Of a DNA stretch of 64,000 nucleotides, positions 18,993-27,263 are shown piece by piece. Position 1 is the stretch's first letter. Each line of letters begins with the position of its first letter. This stretch comes from Aureispira sp050633105. GTDB taxonomy: Bacteria > Bacteroidota > Bacteroidia > Chitinophagales > Saprospiraceae. The translations under genes and the position numbers were made by a program. Under the pieces are notes generated by a model. The model saw nothing but the letters and a program-made list of their open reading frames with translations. It did no database searches and was not told the DNA's origin. Where the stretch lies: the NCBI GenBank assembly GCA_050633105.1, contig JBOEFW010000026.1:1-64000 (forward strand), given 5' to 3'.

Positions 18993-19424
18993 CTAAGTAA
19001 ACCGAATGGTAAACTGATGTTGGACTTTATTAAGTTGGGCAACTCTGTTGGTTTGCTTGTTTTTTAGTTTAATGCTTAGTATGACAAGGCTTTGGCCCCG
19101 ACCTACTCGCTTTTGTATGGTCGCTAAACGCCCTTCCATTTTATAACTACTAACTGTTATCATGATCGGATCGACTCCATGTGTAACGTAAGCGTATGTA
19201 AATTCATGTAGTTGATAGTTGCTAGGGTAGTTTTGTAATTGATCGTTGAAAAAAGTGCTTAGGTCTTTCAACGCTTTAAACTCGTCTGCACTAATTTGAT
19301 AAGTGTTTGTTTGTGCAGAGAAGGTTGTTGTTGTTTGTGCGTTGGATGAAATGGAGAGGCTTAAGAGCAAGCTGATTATGCTAAGAATACTAAAAGTGAA
19401 TGATGGATGGTTGGAGTGTTGCAT
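18993..19424 (-). CDS. Small exported protein of unknown function
   Basis: I place the start at the ATG at 19424, giving 143 residues. The open frame extends 27 codons further upstream, but only this ATG puts a normal signal peptide first (MQHSNHPSFTFSILSIISLL, cleavage near SSNAQ). The mature part has an amphipathic helix (ADEFKALKDLSTFFNDQLQ) and alternating beta-strand residues toward the end (HQFTIRFT). I do not recognise the family. A perfect 8-bp inverted repeat lies 33 bases upstream of the start. Confidence 0.6.
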   Translation of the reverse strand: MQHSNHPSFTFSILSIISLLLSLSISSNAQTTTTFSAQTNTYQISADEFKALKDLSTFFNDQLQNYPSNYQLHEFTYAYVTHGVDPIMITVSSYKMEGRLATIQKRVGRGQSLVILSIKLKNKQTNRVAQLNKVQHQFTIRFT

Positions 19425-19456
19425 GTTTTTGCGGCCTAGTAAGTAATTGAAAAAAC

Positions 19457-19475
19457 TTAGTCTGTACCAGACTAA
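19457..19475. promoter_or_regulatory. Operator-like inverted repeat
   Basis: TTAGTCTG TAC CAGACTAA is a perfect 8-bp inverted repeat with a 3-base spacer, 33 bases before the start of the small exported protein gene on the minus strand. The symmetry and position fit a dimeric regulator site or a 5'-UTR hairpin. No matching regulator is known. Confidence 0.4.
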
Positions 19476-19606
19476 TACAGTTATTGTTACTTGGTTACAA
19501 AACAAACTAACTTTTTAGACTAAAATCTGCTTCTAATAGTTATTAAGGTGAAAGATAGAACTTGCGTACAGGAAAGAGACTATCAAGGATAGTTAGAAAT
19601 ATAAAT

Positions 19607-19664
19607 CCCAACATAATGACTATTAAAGTGTTTTAATCTTCTTTTTAATAACCTTTATGTTGGG
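19607..19664. repeat. Long imperfect inverted repeat
   Basis: Two 21-base arms (19607-19627 and 19644-19664), sharing CCCAACATAA and ACTATTAAA-like cores with few mismatches, are separated by 16 bases. It lies in the 514-base gap 19476-19989, which holds no gene. On the plus strand it is followed by TTTG rather than a full T-tract, so it could be a weak terminator, a degenerate MITE or a structured RNA. Confidence 0.45.
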
Positions 19665-19989
19665 TTTGTACCATTTATTTTATAACGATTTGACGAAAAA
19701 ACGTTATGCTTTTTTTGTTGTACTTGTGTAATGTTGTTGGTTAAGAAGAATGGTTAATTTAGGGCTTCCATGATTAAATGTATTTAAAAGACTTTCTTTT
19801 CCAATAACAGAAAGATTGATGCCCTTAATCATCGCAATGATTGGAGGCAGCTTATTCTAATTCTAAAGCAAGAGTAATGGGCTGTTTGATTTTTTAATCA
19901 ATTGCTTGAATTTCTAATTGATAGTGTTACTTTAAAGAAAAAAGTTCTAAAACCTAGAGGACCAAGATGGCTTAATTAAGAGGTTTATT

Positions 19990-21594
19990 TCAGTGTAATG
20001 GAGGAACCAACTGACTACTATCCACCTCCCCTAAACAATACAAATACCCATTGCGCGAAGCCACATACAAACGCCCTTGATCCACAACAGGTGTAGACTC
20101 ACAACGAATACGAACCTTTTCTTGAAAGGCAAAAGTAGCGCTATTGGCTTGCCACTCAAATCTAGAAATTCCCTTGCTGGTTGCCACAATCAATTGTTCG
20201 TTAACCCAAATAGGCGTAGAGATAGAAGGCCCAACTTGGTGCTTAAAAACCAATTGGGGTTGGGGTAAATAAAGGCTGGTATCAAAACTAGGGCTAGGAG
20301 GGCTGTCCACTAAGACATCGGTATTGACTACATAAAGAAAGCCATCAATGCCCACAAAGGCCGCCATATTAGGATCTTCTTTGTTTTTATAATGGTAATT
20401 CACGGCCACAGAACCCACCACGCCACCTTCCCAAGTCGCAAATTCAAAATCAGGTGTGGGAAAATACCACTCTGCGGCTTGGGCAGCAGGACGACTAGGA
20501 TTGAGTTTCAAAATACCACCCCGCCCTGTAATGTATTGTTTTTCTACCGCTATTAACAAACAACTATCAGCAGTAACTACAGGCGTCCCATCCATGTCCG
20601 CTCCTGTAAAATACATCCAATCCAAGCTGTCTTTTTCTAAATGATACCCCCAAACACGCCCTGCGCCAGAAGAAATATAAACGCGTTTATCCAATAGGGT
20701 AGGAGAGGCTTCCGTGACTAAGTTTCGGCGATGAGTTCGCCGATCTGCTGTTCTATAAAGGGTATCGCGCTGGCGATAAATTTGTGGTTGTTGCAATCCT
20801 TGACGCAGTTGTGCTTTTTTAGGATCAGGATTAAAAATAGTAAAAATGCTGTTTTCTAAGCCCAAATAAGCGGTATCGTTCCAAACCAGAGCAGACGCAT
20901 CCACATCTCGACTATAGCTGTGAGTTTGGGCACTACTTAATTGCCAACGATCTTGGCCTGTTATCAAAGAAATAGCACGAAAGCTAGGCACAGTGGTAGA
21001 ATACAAACTCTTGCCTGCTCGGCTGCCTTGCAAAACAAGGGCAAAATCTTCTAAAGAATCTGCTTGATGATTGATCCAAATACTCCCTGTTCCTTTGACC
21101 ACATCATCAAATTTGTATTGCCAAACCAGTTTCCCTGTAGCCGCGTCTATTTTTTTTAGATGATAATCATAAGCTCCTTGTAATAGGTATTTTTTCCCAT
21201 TTTCTACAAAGACTAGAGGTTGCCCCGTCCAACCTGCTCCTTTCCAAGTTTTGGTTAACGCACCTACTTTGGTGGTGCCTTTGCCTAAGAACAATTTCCA
21301 AATCGTTTGTAAATGATTAGGAGCACTATCTCCATAATAATTACGAGCATTATTGTGTAAGAAACTGCTATTGAGAATTCGAAGATGGTAATAACTGCTA
21401 TCGGCTTGTAGAAAATTTCCTACATATACTGAAGGAAAAGAGATTGTTTCTACAGAGTCAATCGCCAAAATTTCTTTAGGAGGTAAGGAAGGAATTGGGA
21501 TTGATTGGTCTGCTAAATATAAATGCGTCAAAACTCCTAAACTCAATAGAGTAAAGGCGATAATAAAAACTAGCAATAAATTTTTCCAAGTCAT
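19990..21594 (-). CDS. PQQ-like beta-propeller repeat protein
   Basis: I choose the ATG at 21594, giving 534 residues, because it starts directly with a membrane anchor (MTWKNLLLVFIIAFTLLSLG). The frame continues 43 codons upstream without such sense. After the anchor the protein shows propeller blades of the PQQ/WD-like type, with motifs such as KKIDAATGKLVWQYKFDD, VYISSGAGRVWGYHLEKDSL and LYVASRNGYLYCLGEVDS. These are typical of PQQ-binding-like repeat proteins (BamB or alcohol dehydrogenase relatives). No dehydrogenase active-site Asp or Cys-Cys pair is evident, so it is probably a non-enzymatic, membrane-anchored extracytoplasmic protein. Confidence 0.75.
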   Translation of the reverse strand: MTWKNLLLVFIIAFTLLSLGVLTHLYLADQSIPIPSLPPKEILAIDSVETISFPSVYVGNFLQADSSYYHLRILNSSFLHNNARNYYGDSAPNHLQTIWKLFLGKGTTKVGALTKTWKGAGWTGQPLVFVENGKKYLLQGAYDYHLKKIDAATGKLVWQYKFDDVVKGTGSIWINHQADSLEDFALVLQGSRAGKSLYSTTVPSFRAISLITGQDRWQLSSAQTHSYSRDVDASALVWNDTAYLGLENSIFTIFNPDPKKAQLRQGLQQPQIYRQRDTLYRTADRRTHRRNLVTEASPTLLDKRVYISSGAGRVWGYHLEKDSLDWMYFTGADMDGTPVVTADSCLLIAVEKQYITGRGGILKLNPSRPAAQAAEWYFPTPDFEFATWEGGVVGSVAVNYHYKNKEDPNMAAFVGIDGFLYVVNTDVLVDSPPSPSFDTSLYLPQPQLVFKHQVGPSISTPIWVNEQLIVATSKGISRFEWQANSATFAFQEKVRIRCESTPVVDQGRLYVASRNGYLYCLGEVDSSQLVPPLH

Positions 21595-21803
21595 GTGTAG
21601 GTAATTGTGTGTGCTTAAGTCATCAATCACTTCTAAGCAAAAGGCTTTTAATAGTGGACTAAAAGTAACCACAAAATTAAAAGCATTATTTGAAGTTCGA
21701 GAATAAATGACCTTGCCATACAACTCAGTAGTCAGAAAAAGATCACGCAGTACTTTACGACCGCAGGAAGTTAAAGTTGCATTCGCGGAGCAATCTGATT
21801 AGA

Positions 21804-21820
21804 CTAGTACTGTGTACTAG
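21804..21820. repeat. Small inverted repeat after the 128-residue gene
   Basis: CTAGTAC TGT GTACTAG, with partial extension on both sides (GATTAG and TAATC), lies about 25 bases past the stop of the minus-strand membrane protein gene. No T-tract follows on that strand, so it is only a possible mRNA 3' hairpin. Confidence 0.4.
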
Positions 21821-21842
21821 ATAATCAACTAGGGAAAAATAG

Positions 21843-22229
21843 CTATTTTGGGGAGCGAACAACTTGATATTCTATTTTTTTTAATAAAAAAAGACTAATG
21901 AATATCAAAAAAGAAAGAAAACACATAGGAGTTCCATTACTTGTTTTAGGACACTCTGCTATTCCTAAGATTTGCATGATTGAGCCATAACTAGCTATAG
22001 ATAAAGCAATACTAATCCCTAGAAAATAATAACCTGTTTTTCTAGGGATTAGTAAATGCACTCCTAGAGGAATAATAAGACAGAGCATGATAATATAACA
22101 GGCAGGAATGCCAAGAATCTTTGGACAAATATGGCCTACTATGAATTCATCATAGACTAAAGAACTTGCTCCTAGTATTCCTACCAAAAATAGGAAGGTT
22201 ATGATTCCTCTCAGTGTTTTTTTTAACAT
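21843..22229 (-). CDS. Small membrane protein with two CPK...C motifs
   Basis: This 128-residue protein has four membrane segments (about residues 8-28, 45-61, 67-88 and 103-118). Two similar cysteine motifs sit at equivalent places before the second and fourth helices: CPKILGIPAC (35-44) and CPKTSNGTPMC (93-103). This suggests an internal duplication with paired cysteines facing the outside, able to form disulfides or bind metal. It is the last gene of a three-gene minus-strand unit, 7 bases after the Rieske/flavoprotein gene, so a membrane redox role alongside that protein is plausible but inferred. The family is not recognised. Confidence 0.65.
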   Translation of the reverse strand: MLKKTLRGIITFLFLVGILGASSLVYDEFIVGHICPKILGIPACYIIMLCLIIPLGVHLLIPRKTGYYFLGISIALSIASYGSIMQILGIAECPKTSNGTPMCFLSFLIFISLFLLKKIEYQVVRSPK

Positions 22230-22236
22230 CTATAAT

Positions 22237-23847
22237 TTATTTGACACCAGCATAAGAAATGGCTGTTAGTTGGTGCATTTCATAATTAAGAGTAGATAGG
22301 TCATTAAAATTAAAATCACGTAGATGGTAATGTCCACAAGACCTTGCGATAACTTTCATAAGCTCTGTTGATGCTTCAAAAAAGTTAGTTAATTGTTGAG
22401 CAGAAGCGTCAATGATTAATCGTGCTCGAAGGTTTTCTTTTTGTGTAGCAATTCCTACAGGGCAATTGTTAGAACTACATGCTCGCATCCCAAGACATCC
22501 TATTGCTTGCAAAGCGGAATTAGAGACTGCAATCGCATCTGCTCCCAACATCATAGCTTTAGCAAAATCTTCGGCTACTCTTAGCCCTCCTGTGATAACT
22601 AATGTGATGTCAGTTCTTCCTAAAGTATTCAGATGTTTCCTAGCTCTAGCAAGTGCAGGAATTGTTGGAACATTAATGTTGTTCTTGAGAATATTTGGGG
22701 CAGAACCTGTTCCACCTCCTCTACCATCAAGAATGATGTAATCCACGCCCACTTTCAAGGCAAAATCAATATCTGCTTCAATATGGCTTGCTGCAATCTT
22801 AAATCCAATAGGAATACCTCCCGTTTTTTTACGAACTTCATTGGCAAAGGCTTTAAAGTCCGCTGCTGTAAATAAGTCTGGAAATGCAGCGGGTGAAATG
22901 GCTGTTTCTCCTGCCTGGAGGCCTCTTACGGCTGCAATTTCTGGAGTTACTTTACTCCCTGGTAAATGTCCGCCCGTTCCTGTTTTTGCGCCTTGCCCTC
23001 CTTTAAAATGAAAAGCTTGAGCCTTTTGTACTTTATCCCAAGAGAAGCCAAATTTTCCAGAAGCCAATTCATAAAAATATCTAGAGTTATTTTCTTGCTC
23101 CTGAGGGAGCATTCCTCCTTCACCACTACAAATGCCAGTGCCAATCATTTCAGCTCCTTTTGCAAGAGCAATTTTTGCTTCTTTAGAAAGAGAACCAAAG
23201 CTCATATCTGAAACAAAAACAGGAATTTTTAATTCCAAAGGCTTTTTAGCATTAGGGCCTATAATAACAGATGTATGAACTGGATCTTCATCCAAAAGAG
23301 GGCGAGAAGCTAATTGTGCGGGCAAAAATTGAATGTCTTCCCATTTAGGTAGTGTATTCCTGTCTACTCCCATTGAAGAAGAAGGGCCATGATGACCATA
23401 ATTCCTTAAGCCATTCTTAGCCAGTTCTTTTATAAAAAGAGTATAAGGCTCTGTATTTTCAGGATGGGTATCTGCATACAATCCTTGATATTCATTTTTG
23501 TTGAATGGCTGTGGATGTTTGGCTAAATAAGCATTGATCTCGTCTTTGTTAACCCAAACCCAATCTTCCTTTATTTCGGAATAGAACTTATGTAATGCTT
23601 CTTTATTGTTATACTCACTTACTCCAGTATCTAATCGATAATCCCATCCATGCAAGCCACAAATTAGATTATGGCCATCGACATGGCCATCTGACATCAA
23701 TGCTCCTCTATGTAAACATCTACCATACAAAACGGAAACCTGGTTATTATCGTATTTAGTAACAACTAAGTCTAAATCATCTACTTGAGCATAAGTTGGT
23801 TGATTGTTTTTGAGCTCTTCAAGCTTAATAAGTTTAAGTTTATTCAT
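22237..23847 (-). CDS. Rieske [2Fe-2S] / glutamate synthase-like FMN flavoprotein fusion
   Basis: This is a 536-residue cytoplasmic protein. Residues 1-105 form a Rieske-type ferredoxin domain with both ligand pairs: CLHRG (Cys44, His46) and CGLHGWDY (Cys63, His66). Residues about 150-520 are the FMN-binding TIM barrel of glutamate synthase large subunits, with KGGQGAKTGTGGHLPG near 282-297 and the [3Fe-4S] cysteines Cys451, Cys457 and Cys462 in CLGMRACSSNNCPVG. The glutaminase domain of true GltB is missing, so it cannot be a normal glutamate synthase. It fits the GltB2-like FMN-dependent oxidoreductase group with an added Rieske electron-entry domain. The substrate is unknown. Its start codon overlaps the upstream gene's end by 8 bases. 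Confidence 0.85.
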   Translation of the reverse strand: MNKLKLIKLEELKNNQPTYAQVDDLDLVVTKYDNNQVSVLYGRCLHRGALMSDGHVDGHNLICGLHGWDYRLDTGVSEYNNKEALHKFYSEIKEDWVWVNKDEINAYLAKHPQPFNKNEYQGLYADTHPENTEPYTLFIKELAKNGLRNYGHHGPSSSMGVDRNTLPKWEDIQFLPAQLASRPLLDEDPVHTSVIIGPNAKKPLELKIPVFVSDMSFGSLSKEAKIALAKGAEMIGTGICSGEGGMLPQEQENNSRYFYELASGKFGFSWDKVQKAQAFHFKGGQGAKTGTGGHLPGSKVTPEIAAVRGLQAGETAISPAAFPDLFTAADFKAFANEVRKKTGGIPIGFKIAASHIEADIDFALKVGVDYIILDGRGGGTGSAPNILKNNINVPTIPALARARKHLNTLGRTDITLVITGGLRVAEDFAKAMMLGADAIAVSNSALQAIGCLGMRACSSNNCPVGIATQKENLRARLIIDASAQQLTNFFEASTELMKVIARSCGHYHLRDFNFNDLSTLNYEMHQLTAISYAGVK

Positions 23848-24382
23848 GTTCTTTTTTTTCTTTGTTAAATTTTAAAGCATAAAATACCCCCACTAAAACT
23901 ACATGATCATCTAAGTCTCCAAAACTCAAAACATAGTTGTATTCTGCAAATAAGTATAAGGAGCCTATTGGAATATGCATTCCTGCACCAATATTAATTC
24001 CAGAAGCATTTTGTGTTTCAATTTCAATTTCAATAGAACCATTATTATCTAATAGTTGCTCTCTCTCAACACTATAATTGTAACCAATTAAAGGGTATAT
24101 ACCCAAGTGATGAGTAACTTCAAATTGATAGTGAAAATTGAAGTTGAATTCATATAAAGATGTTGTAATTTCTTGATTGTTAGAAAATTCTTTTTTGGGA
24201 AGGAAATAACTAAGTTCAGGACCGAAACAAAGATTTTCATTAGCTAGATAATAAACACGAGCATTAAATCCTGGATGCTGAAAATTAAAGCCATACAAGC
24301 CTCCAAGGTTAAAAGAAAGCCCTTGTGTGTACCCTACGAGAGGAAGGCATAACAATAGAACGCCTAAAAAAATACCTTTCAT
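23840..24382 (-). CDS. Outer-membrane beta-barrel protein
   Basis: This 180-residue protein has a signal peptide (residues 1-19, ending VGYTQG). Alternating hydrophobic/aromatic strands follow (LSFNLGGLYGFNFQHPGFNARVY cut into strands, FNFHYQFEV, LYLFAEYNYVLSF), as in eight-stranded porin-family barrels. Its stop overlaps the Rieske/flavoprotein start (ATGAATAA), so the genes are translationally coupled and it heads the three-gene unit. An outer-membrane barrel coupled to a cytoplasmic flavoprotein is unusual. It could be an assembly or stress-related partner, but no function is shown by the sequence. Confidence 0.7.
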   Translation of the reverse strand: MKGIFLGVLLLCLPLVGYTQGLSFNLGGLYGFNFQHPGFNARVYYLANENLCFGPELSYFLPKKEFSNNQEITTSLYEFNFNFHYQFEVTHHLGIYPLIGYNYSVEREQLLDNNGSIEIEIETQNASGINIGAGMHIPIGSLYLFAEYNYVLSFGDLDDHVVLVGVFYALKFNKEKKEHE

Positions 24383-25126
24383 TATTGTTTTTTTATTGTA
24401 ATTAATTTTTTATGTGTTGAGAAACGCTCCCTGCTTTTTTTAAAAAAACAGGGGGTAGCTAGAATTAAAATAGCGCATTTTAATTCTAGAAATTCACATA
24501 TAATTAAAGACTACTTAAGTGTAGTAGTTATTCTTGATACACTATGAAAAACAAGAATAGTCTATCAACAGAAGAGGGGGGCAGGTTTGACTCTATCAGA
24601 TTCCTTGTAAAGAAAGAAGTTTATTTCTAGTTAGAAATCATGATTAATTAGTACTTAATGATAACAAAACTTGGCTTGTGTCTAACCAAGATAGGTCTAG
24701 TACTTATAGACTCTATTGTAAAAATTAGAAGCTGTTTAAAAGGGCTTTAAAGCTCTCTGCATTTGTTTATAGGTAACATAAACAAGAACTTCGCAAGACT
24801 CACCAATAATAGCTTGGAGAACAAAAAGAGCTTGCTAAAGAGCTTCTTATAGAGTAAATATCAAATAAAATATTGAAATTTAATAATCAGAGTATTTATT
24901 TCCAGATAAAAAAATAAAAAGACTCTAAAGTAACGGTGTTTTACCACAAAATAAATAATGCATATAGTTGAGGAGTAGGGCGTATTAAGATTGTACTAAC
25001 CTTGATTATAAAAAGAAAAATCGCTCCAACCTTTGTTTTTTAGATACGGTCAATGACAGTAATAACCATATAAAACTGTAACTTTGAGTTTAACTATTTG
25101 TTCATCCCAGTTCTACTCTTTTTGCT
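24383..25126. other. Divergent intergenic region with a 5' hairpin
   Basis: This 744-base AT-rich gap separates the minus-strand Rieske operon from the plus-strand flavin reductase gene. No gene is seen. A stem CCCTG-C-TTTTTTT/AAAAAAA-CAGGG at 24429-24453 lies about 50 bases before the barrel gene start and would form a hairpin in its 5' leader. Confidence 0.45.
25079..25086 (+). promoter_or_regulatory. Putative -7 element of the flavin reductase gene
   Basis: TAACTTTG matches TAnnTTTG and lies 40 bases before the flavin reductase ATG. I do not see a TTTG at the right upstream spacing. Confidence 0.45.
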
Positions 25127-26032
25127 ATGAAAATGCGCAGTATTACCCCAGGCGAAATCGCTACTAAGGATTTACATCAATTTATTGTGGGCGCCATTGC
25201 TCCACGACCGATTGCTTTTGTCTCTACAATAGACGAAAATGGCGTGGCTAATATTGCCCCTTATAGCTTTTTTAATGCCTTTAGTTCCAACCCTCCTGTT
25301 TTGGTCTTTTCTTCTAATAGAAGAGTGGATAACAATGAAACGAAGGACACATTGCACAATGTGCAATTGAATCAAGAAGTTGTTGTGAATGTGGTCAATT
25401 ACAACATTGTTCGCCAAATGGCACTGGCTAGTATTGCCTATCCTTCTAACATTAGTGAATTTGAGAAATCAGGTTTAACCGCCTTGGCAGCAGAGGAAGT
25501 CAAACCCTTTAGAATTAAGGAGTCTCCTGTGCAATTTGAATGCAAAGTGAGTGAAATTATCACCTTGGGAGAACATGGAGGCGCAGGCCATTTAATTATT
25601 TGTCAAGTTGTTAAATTACACATTGATGAAGCGGTATTGGATGGTGATCGCATTGATCCACACAAATTGGATTTGGTAGGACGTCTAGGGCGTGCACATT
25701 ATGTACGCGCCAGTGGCGATAGTGTTTTTGATGTCTACCAATCGGTCGTAAAACCTGCTTTGGGCTTTGACAAACTTCCAGCGCATTTGCGGAACAGCAA
25801 CATTCTAACAGGAAATGAATTGGCACAAATGGCAGGCTTGTACGAAATGCCTAGTGAAGCTTTAATAGAAGAGCTCCTTAAGAGTAATGAAGTGGTTCAA
25901 GTATTGGTTTCTGTCGAAGAACCTGGCCCTGCTTTATTAGAAGGCTTGCATCAATTGTCGCGGAAAGCATTAGAGGCAGGCGAACCAGAGCGCGCATTTG
26001 GCTTAGCTATGGTTTTTGATTATATTGGATAA
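25127..26032 (+). CDS. Flavin reductase family protein (FMN-binding split barrel)
   Basis: This 301-residue protein has an N-terminal split-barrel flavin domain (residues 1-200) of the DIM6/NTAB family. Its signature APRPIAFVSTIDENGVANIA is followed by PYSFFNAFSSNPPVLVFS, residues that contact FMN in homologues, and a C-terminal segment HYVRAS. Such proteins are NAD(P)H:FMN reductases or FMN-binding oxygenase partners. A further 100-residue helical tail (about residues 205-301) is longer than the basic domain and is rich in Leu/Glu. The HisC-like gene begins 18 bases later, so the two are probably co-transcribed. Confidence 0.85.
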   Translation: MKMRSITPGEIATKDLHQFIVGAIAPRPIAFVSTIDENGVANIAPYSFFNAFSSNPPVLVFSSNRRVDNNETKDTLHNVQLNQEVVVNVVNYNIVRQMALASIAYPSNISEFEKSGLTALAAEEVKPFRIKESPVQFECKVSEIITLGEHGGAGHLIICQVVKLHIDEAVLDGDRIDPHKLDLVGRLGRAHYVRASGDSVFDVYQSVVKPALGFDKLPAHLRNSNILTGNELAQMAGLYEMPSEALIEELLKSNEVVQVLVSVEEPGPALLEGLHQLSRKALEAGEPERAFGLAMVFDYIG

Positions 26033-26050
26033 GAATAGAAGGTACAAGTA

Positions 26051-27193
26051 GTGAATTCACTAAATAAAATACAGATGGACGCGTCGCCTCAACAACGGTT
26101 GCCTAAGCACCTAAGAAATTTGCTTAAAGCGAAGGTCAACACCACGCCTTTAGAAGGGTATTTGAATGCCCAAGAAGAAGTGGACTGTTTTCAAGTAGGC
26201 AGTCTGGCGCTCCAACAGACCCACCAAGAACAAACGCTTAAAGCACACTTAGCGATGACGTTAGGAGTAGCGAGTAACCAATTGTGTTTAGGAACAAGTC
26301 CAGAAAGTTTACGCAACATATTGTTACAAGTTGTATGTGCACACAAGCGCAACCACTGTTTGACCTTTGCTCCACAGCGTCCACAAGTAAAACAATTGTT
26401 GGATTGGCATCAAATAGAGCAAACAACGCTGTCCCTCCAATACTTGGTAGATTTGCCTATTTCTGCGATCCAAGAGCAAGTACAATTGGATACTCAACTA
26501 TTGATTTTAGATCATCCCAATGCGATTACAGGCGCCCTGCTACAACGATTTGATGTTGCAGATGCAGTTACTGCCTTTGATGGTTGGGTGTTGGTAGATG
26601 AATCTTCTATTGGAGCAGTGGCAGAGGAGAGTATGAAGAGCATGGTGGCTACTTGTGATAATGCGTTAATCCTACAACGCACAGTAGGAGGTTTAGCCGT
26701 ATTAATTGCCCATCCTGAGTTGGTAGAAATATTGGAACAGTGTCGCCCAGCATTGCCATTGATACAGTTGCAGGATGCTGCTGAGCAATTGGCTTTGACC
26801 AAGGAGGAGCGAGAAACTAGCTTGATTTTATCAACATTGAAAAAAGAGCGTGTAGAACTACAAAAAGCATTAGAGGCGTTGCCTTTTGTAGAAAAAGTAT
26901 ATCCAAGTAGCACTAATAGTTTATTATTGAGTGTTCAAAAAGCAGATGAGGTGGTGCAATTTTTGCGCGAATCGGAACGAATTTTAGTGTATCGTGTTCC
27001 TGTTTTAGAGGACTTACCACAAGGCATCCGCTTGACATTAGGAACACCCTTGGACAATTTACGTTTGCGTAGTGCCTTTGAACAATTGCCCACCAAAATG
27101 AATCCTAAACGCGCTTTTTGGAGCGATGTATCCAAAGGTTTGCGTAGAGCAAGCTCTTTCTTGGGTTTCTTCAAAAAGTTCTTGGGCGTATAA
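26051..27193 (+). CDS. HisC-like class I aminotransferase-fold protein lacking the PLP lysine
   Basis: This 380-residue protein aligns by eye with histidinol-phosphate aminotransferases: LILDHPNAITG (152-161) replaces the NPNNPTG motif, WVLVDES (179-185) replaces VxVDEAY, and GIRLTLGTPLDNLRL matches the C-terminal LRITIGTPEExxRL. The segment that should carry the Schiff-base lysine (TLSKAFGLAGLRLGY) reads ILQRTVGGLAVLIAH here. Arg210 sits in place of Lys, and the phosphate-binding Arg of GLR is gone. It is therefore probably a pseudoenzyme. The last 25 residues (WSDVSKGLRRASSFLGFFKK and on) form a basic amphipathic helix not found in HisC. The start is GTG at 26051; an ATG at 26075 is the alternative. 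The ArsA/Get3-like gene follows after 70 bases. Confidence 0.7.
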   Translation: MNSLNKIQMDASPQQRLPKHLRNLLKAKVNTTPLEGYLNAQEEVDCFQVGSLALQQTHQEQTLKAHLAMTLGVASNQLCLGTSPESLRNILLQVVCAHKRNHCLTFAPQRPQVKQLLDWHQIEQTTLSLQYLVDLPISAIQEQVQLDTQLLILDHPNAITGALLQRFDVADAVTAFDGWVLVDESSIGAVAEESMKSMVATCDNALILQRTVGGLAVLIAHPELVEILEQCRPALPLIQLQDAAEQLALTKEERETSLILSTLKKERVELQKALEALPFVEKVYPSSTNSLLLSVQKADEVVQFLRESERILVYRVPVLEDLPQGIRLTLGTPLDNLRLRSAFEQLPTKMNPKRAFWSDVSKGLRRASSFLGFFKKFLGV

Positions 27194-27263
27194 GTCCCTT
27201 TTTGTTATTATATACAACCGTACTTCTTCTTTAAGAGAATCAAAGAATCAATCAAACAACAGC

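Noticed and set aside
26512..26913. 133-codon minus-strand frame inside the HisC-like gene
   Set aside because: It is an antisense frame of a coding gene and has no recognisable features.
27126..27263. N-terminal extension of the ArsA/Get3-like protein
   Set aside because: It overlaps the HisC-like coding region in another frame, and the family starts directly before the P-loop.
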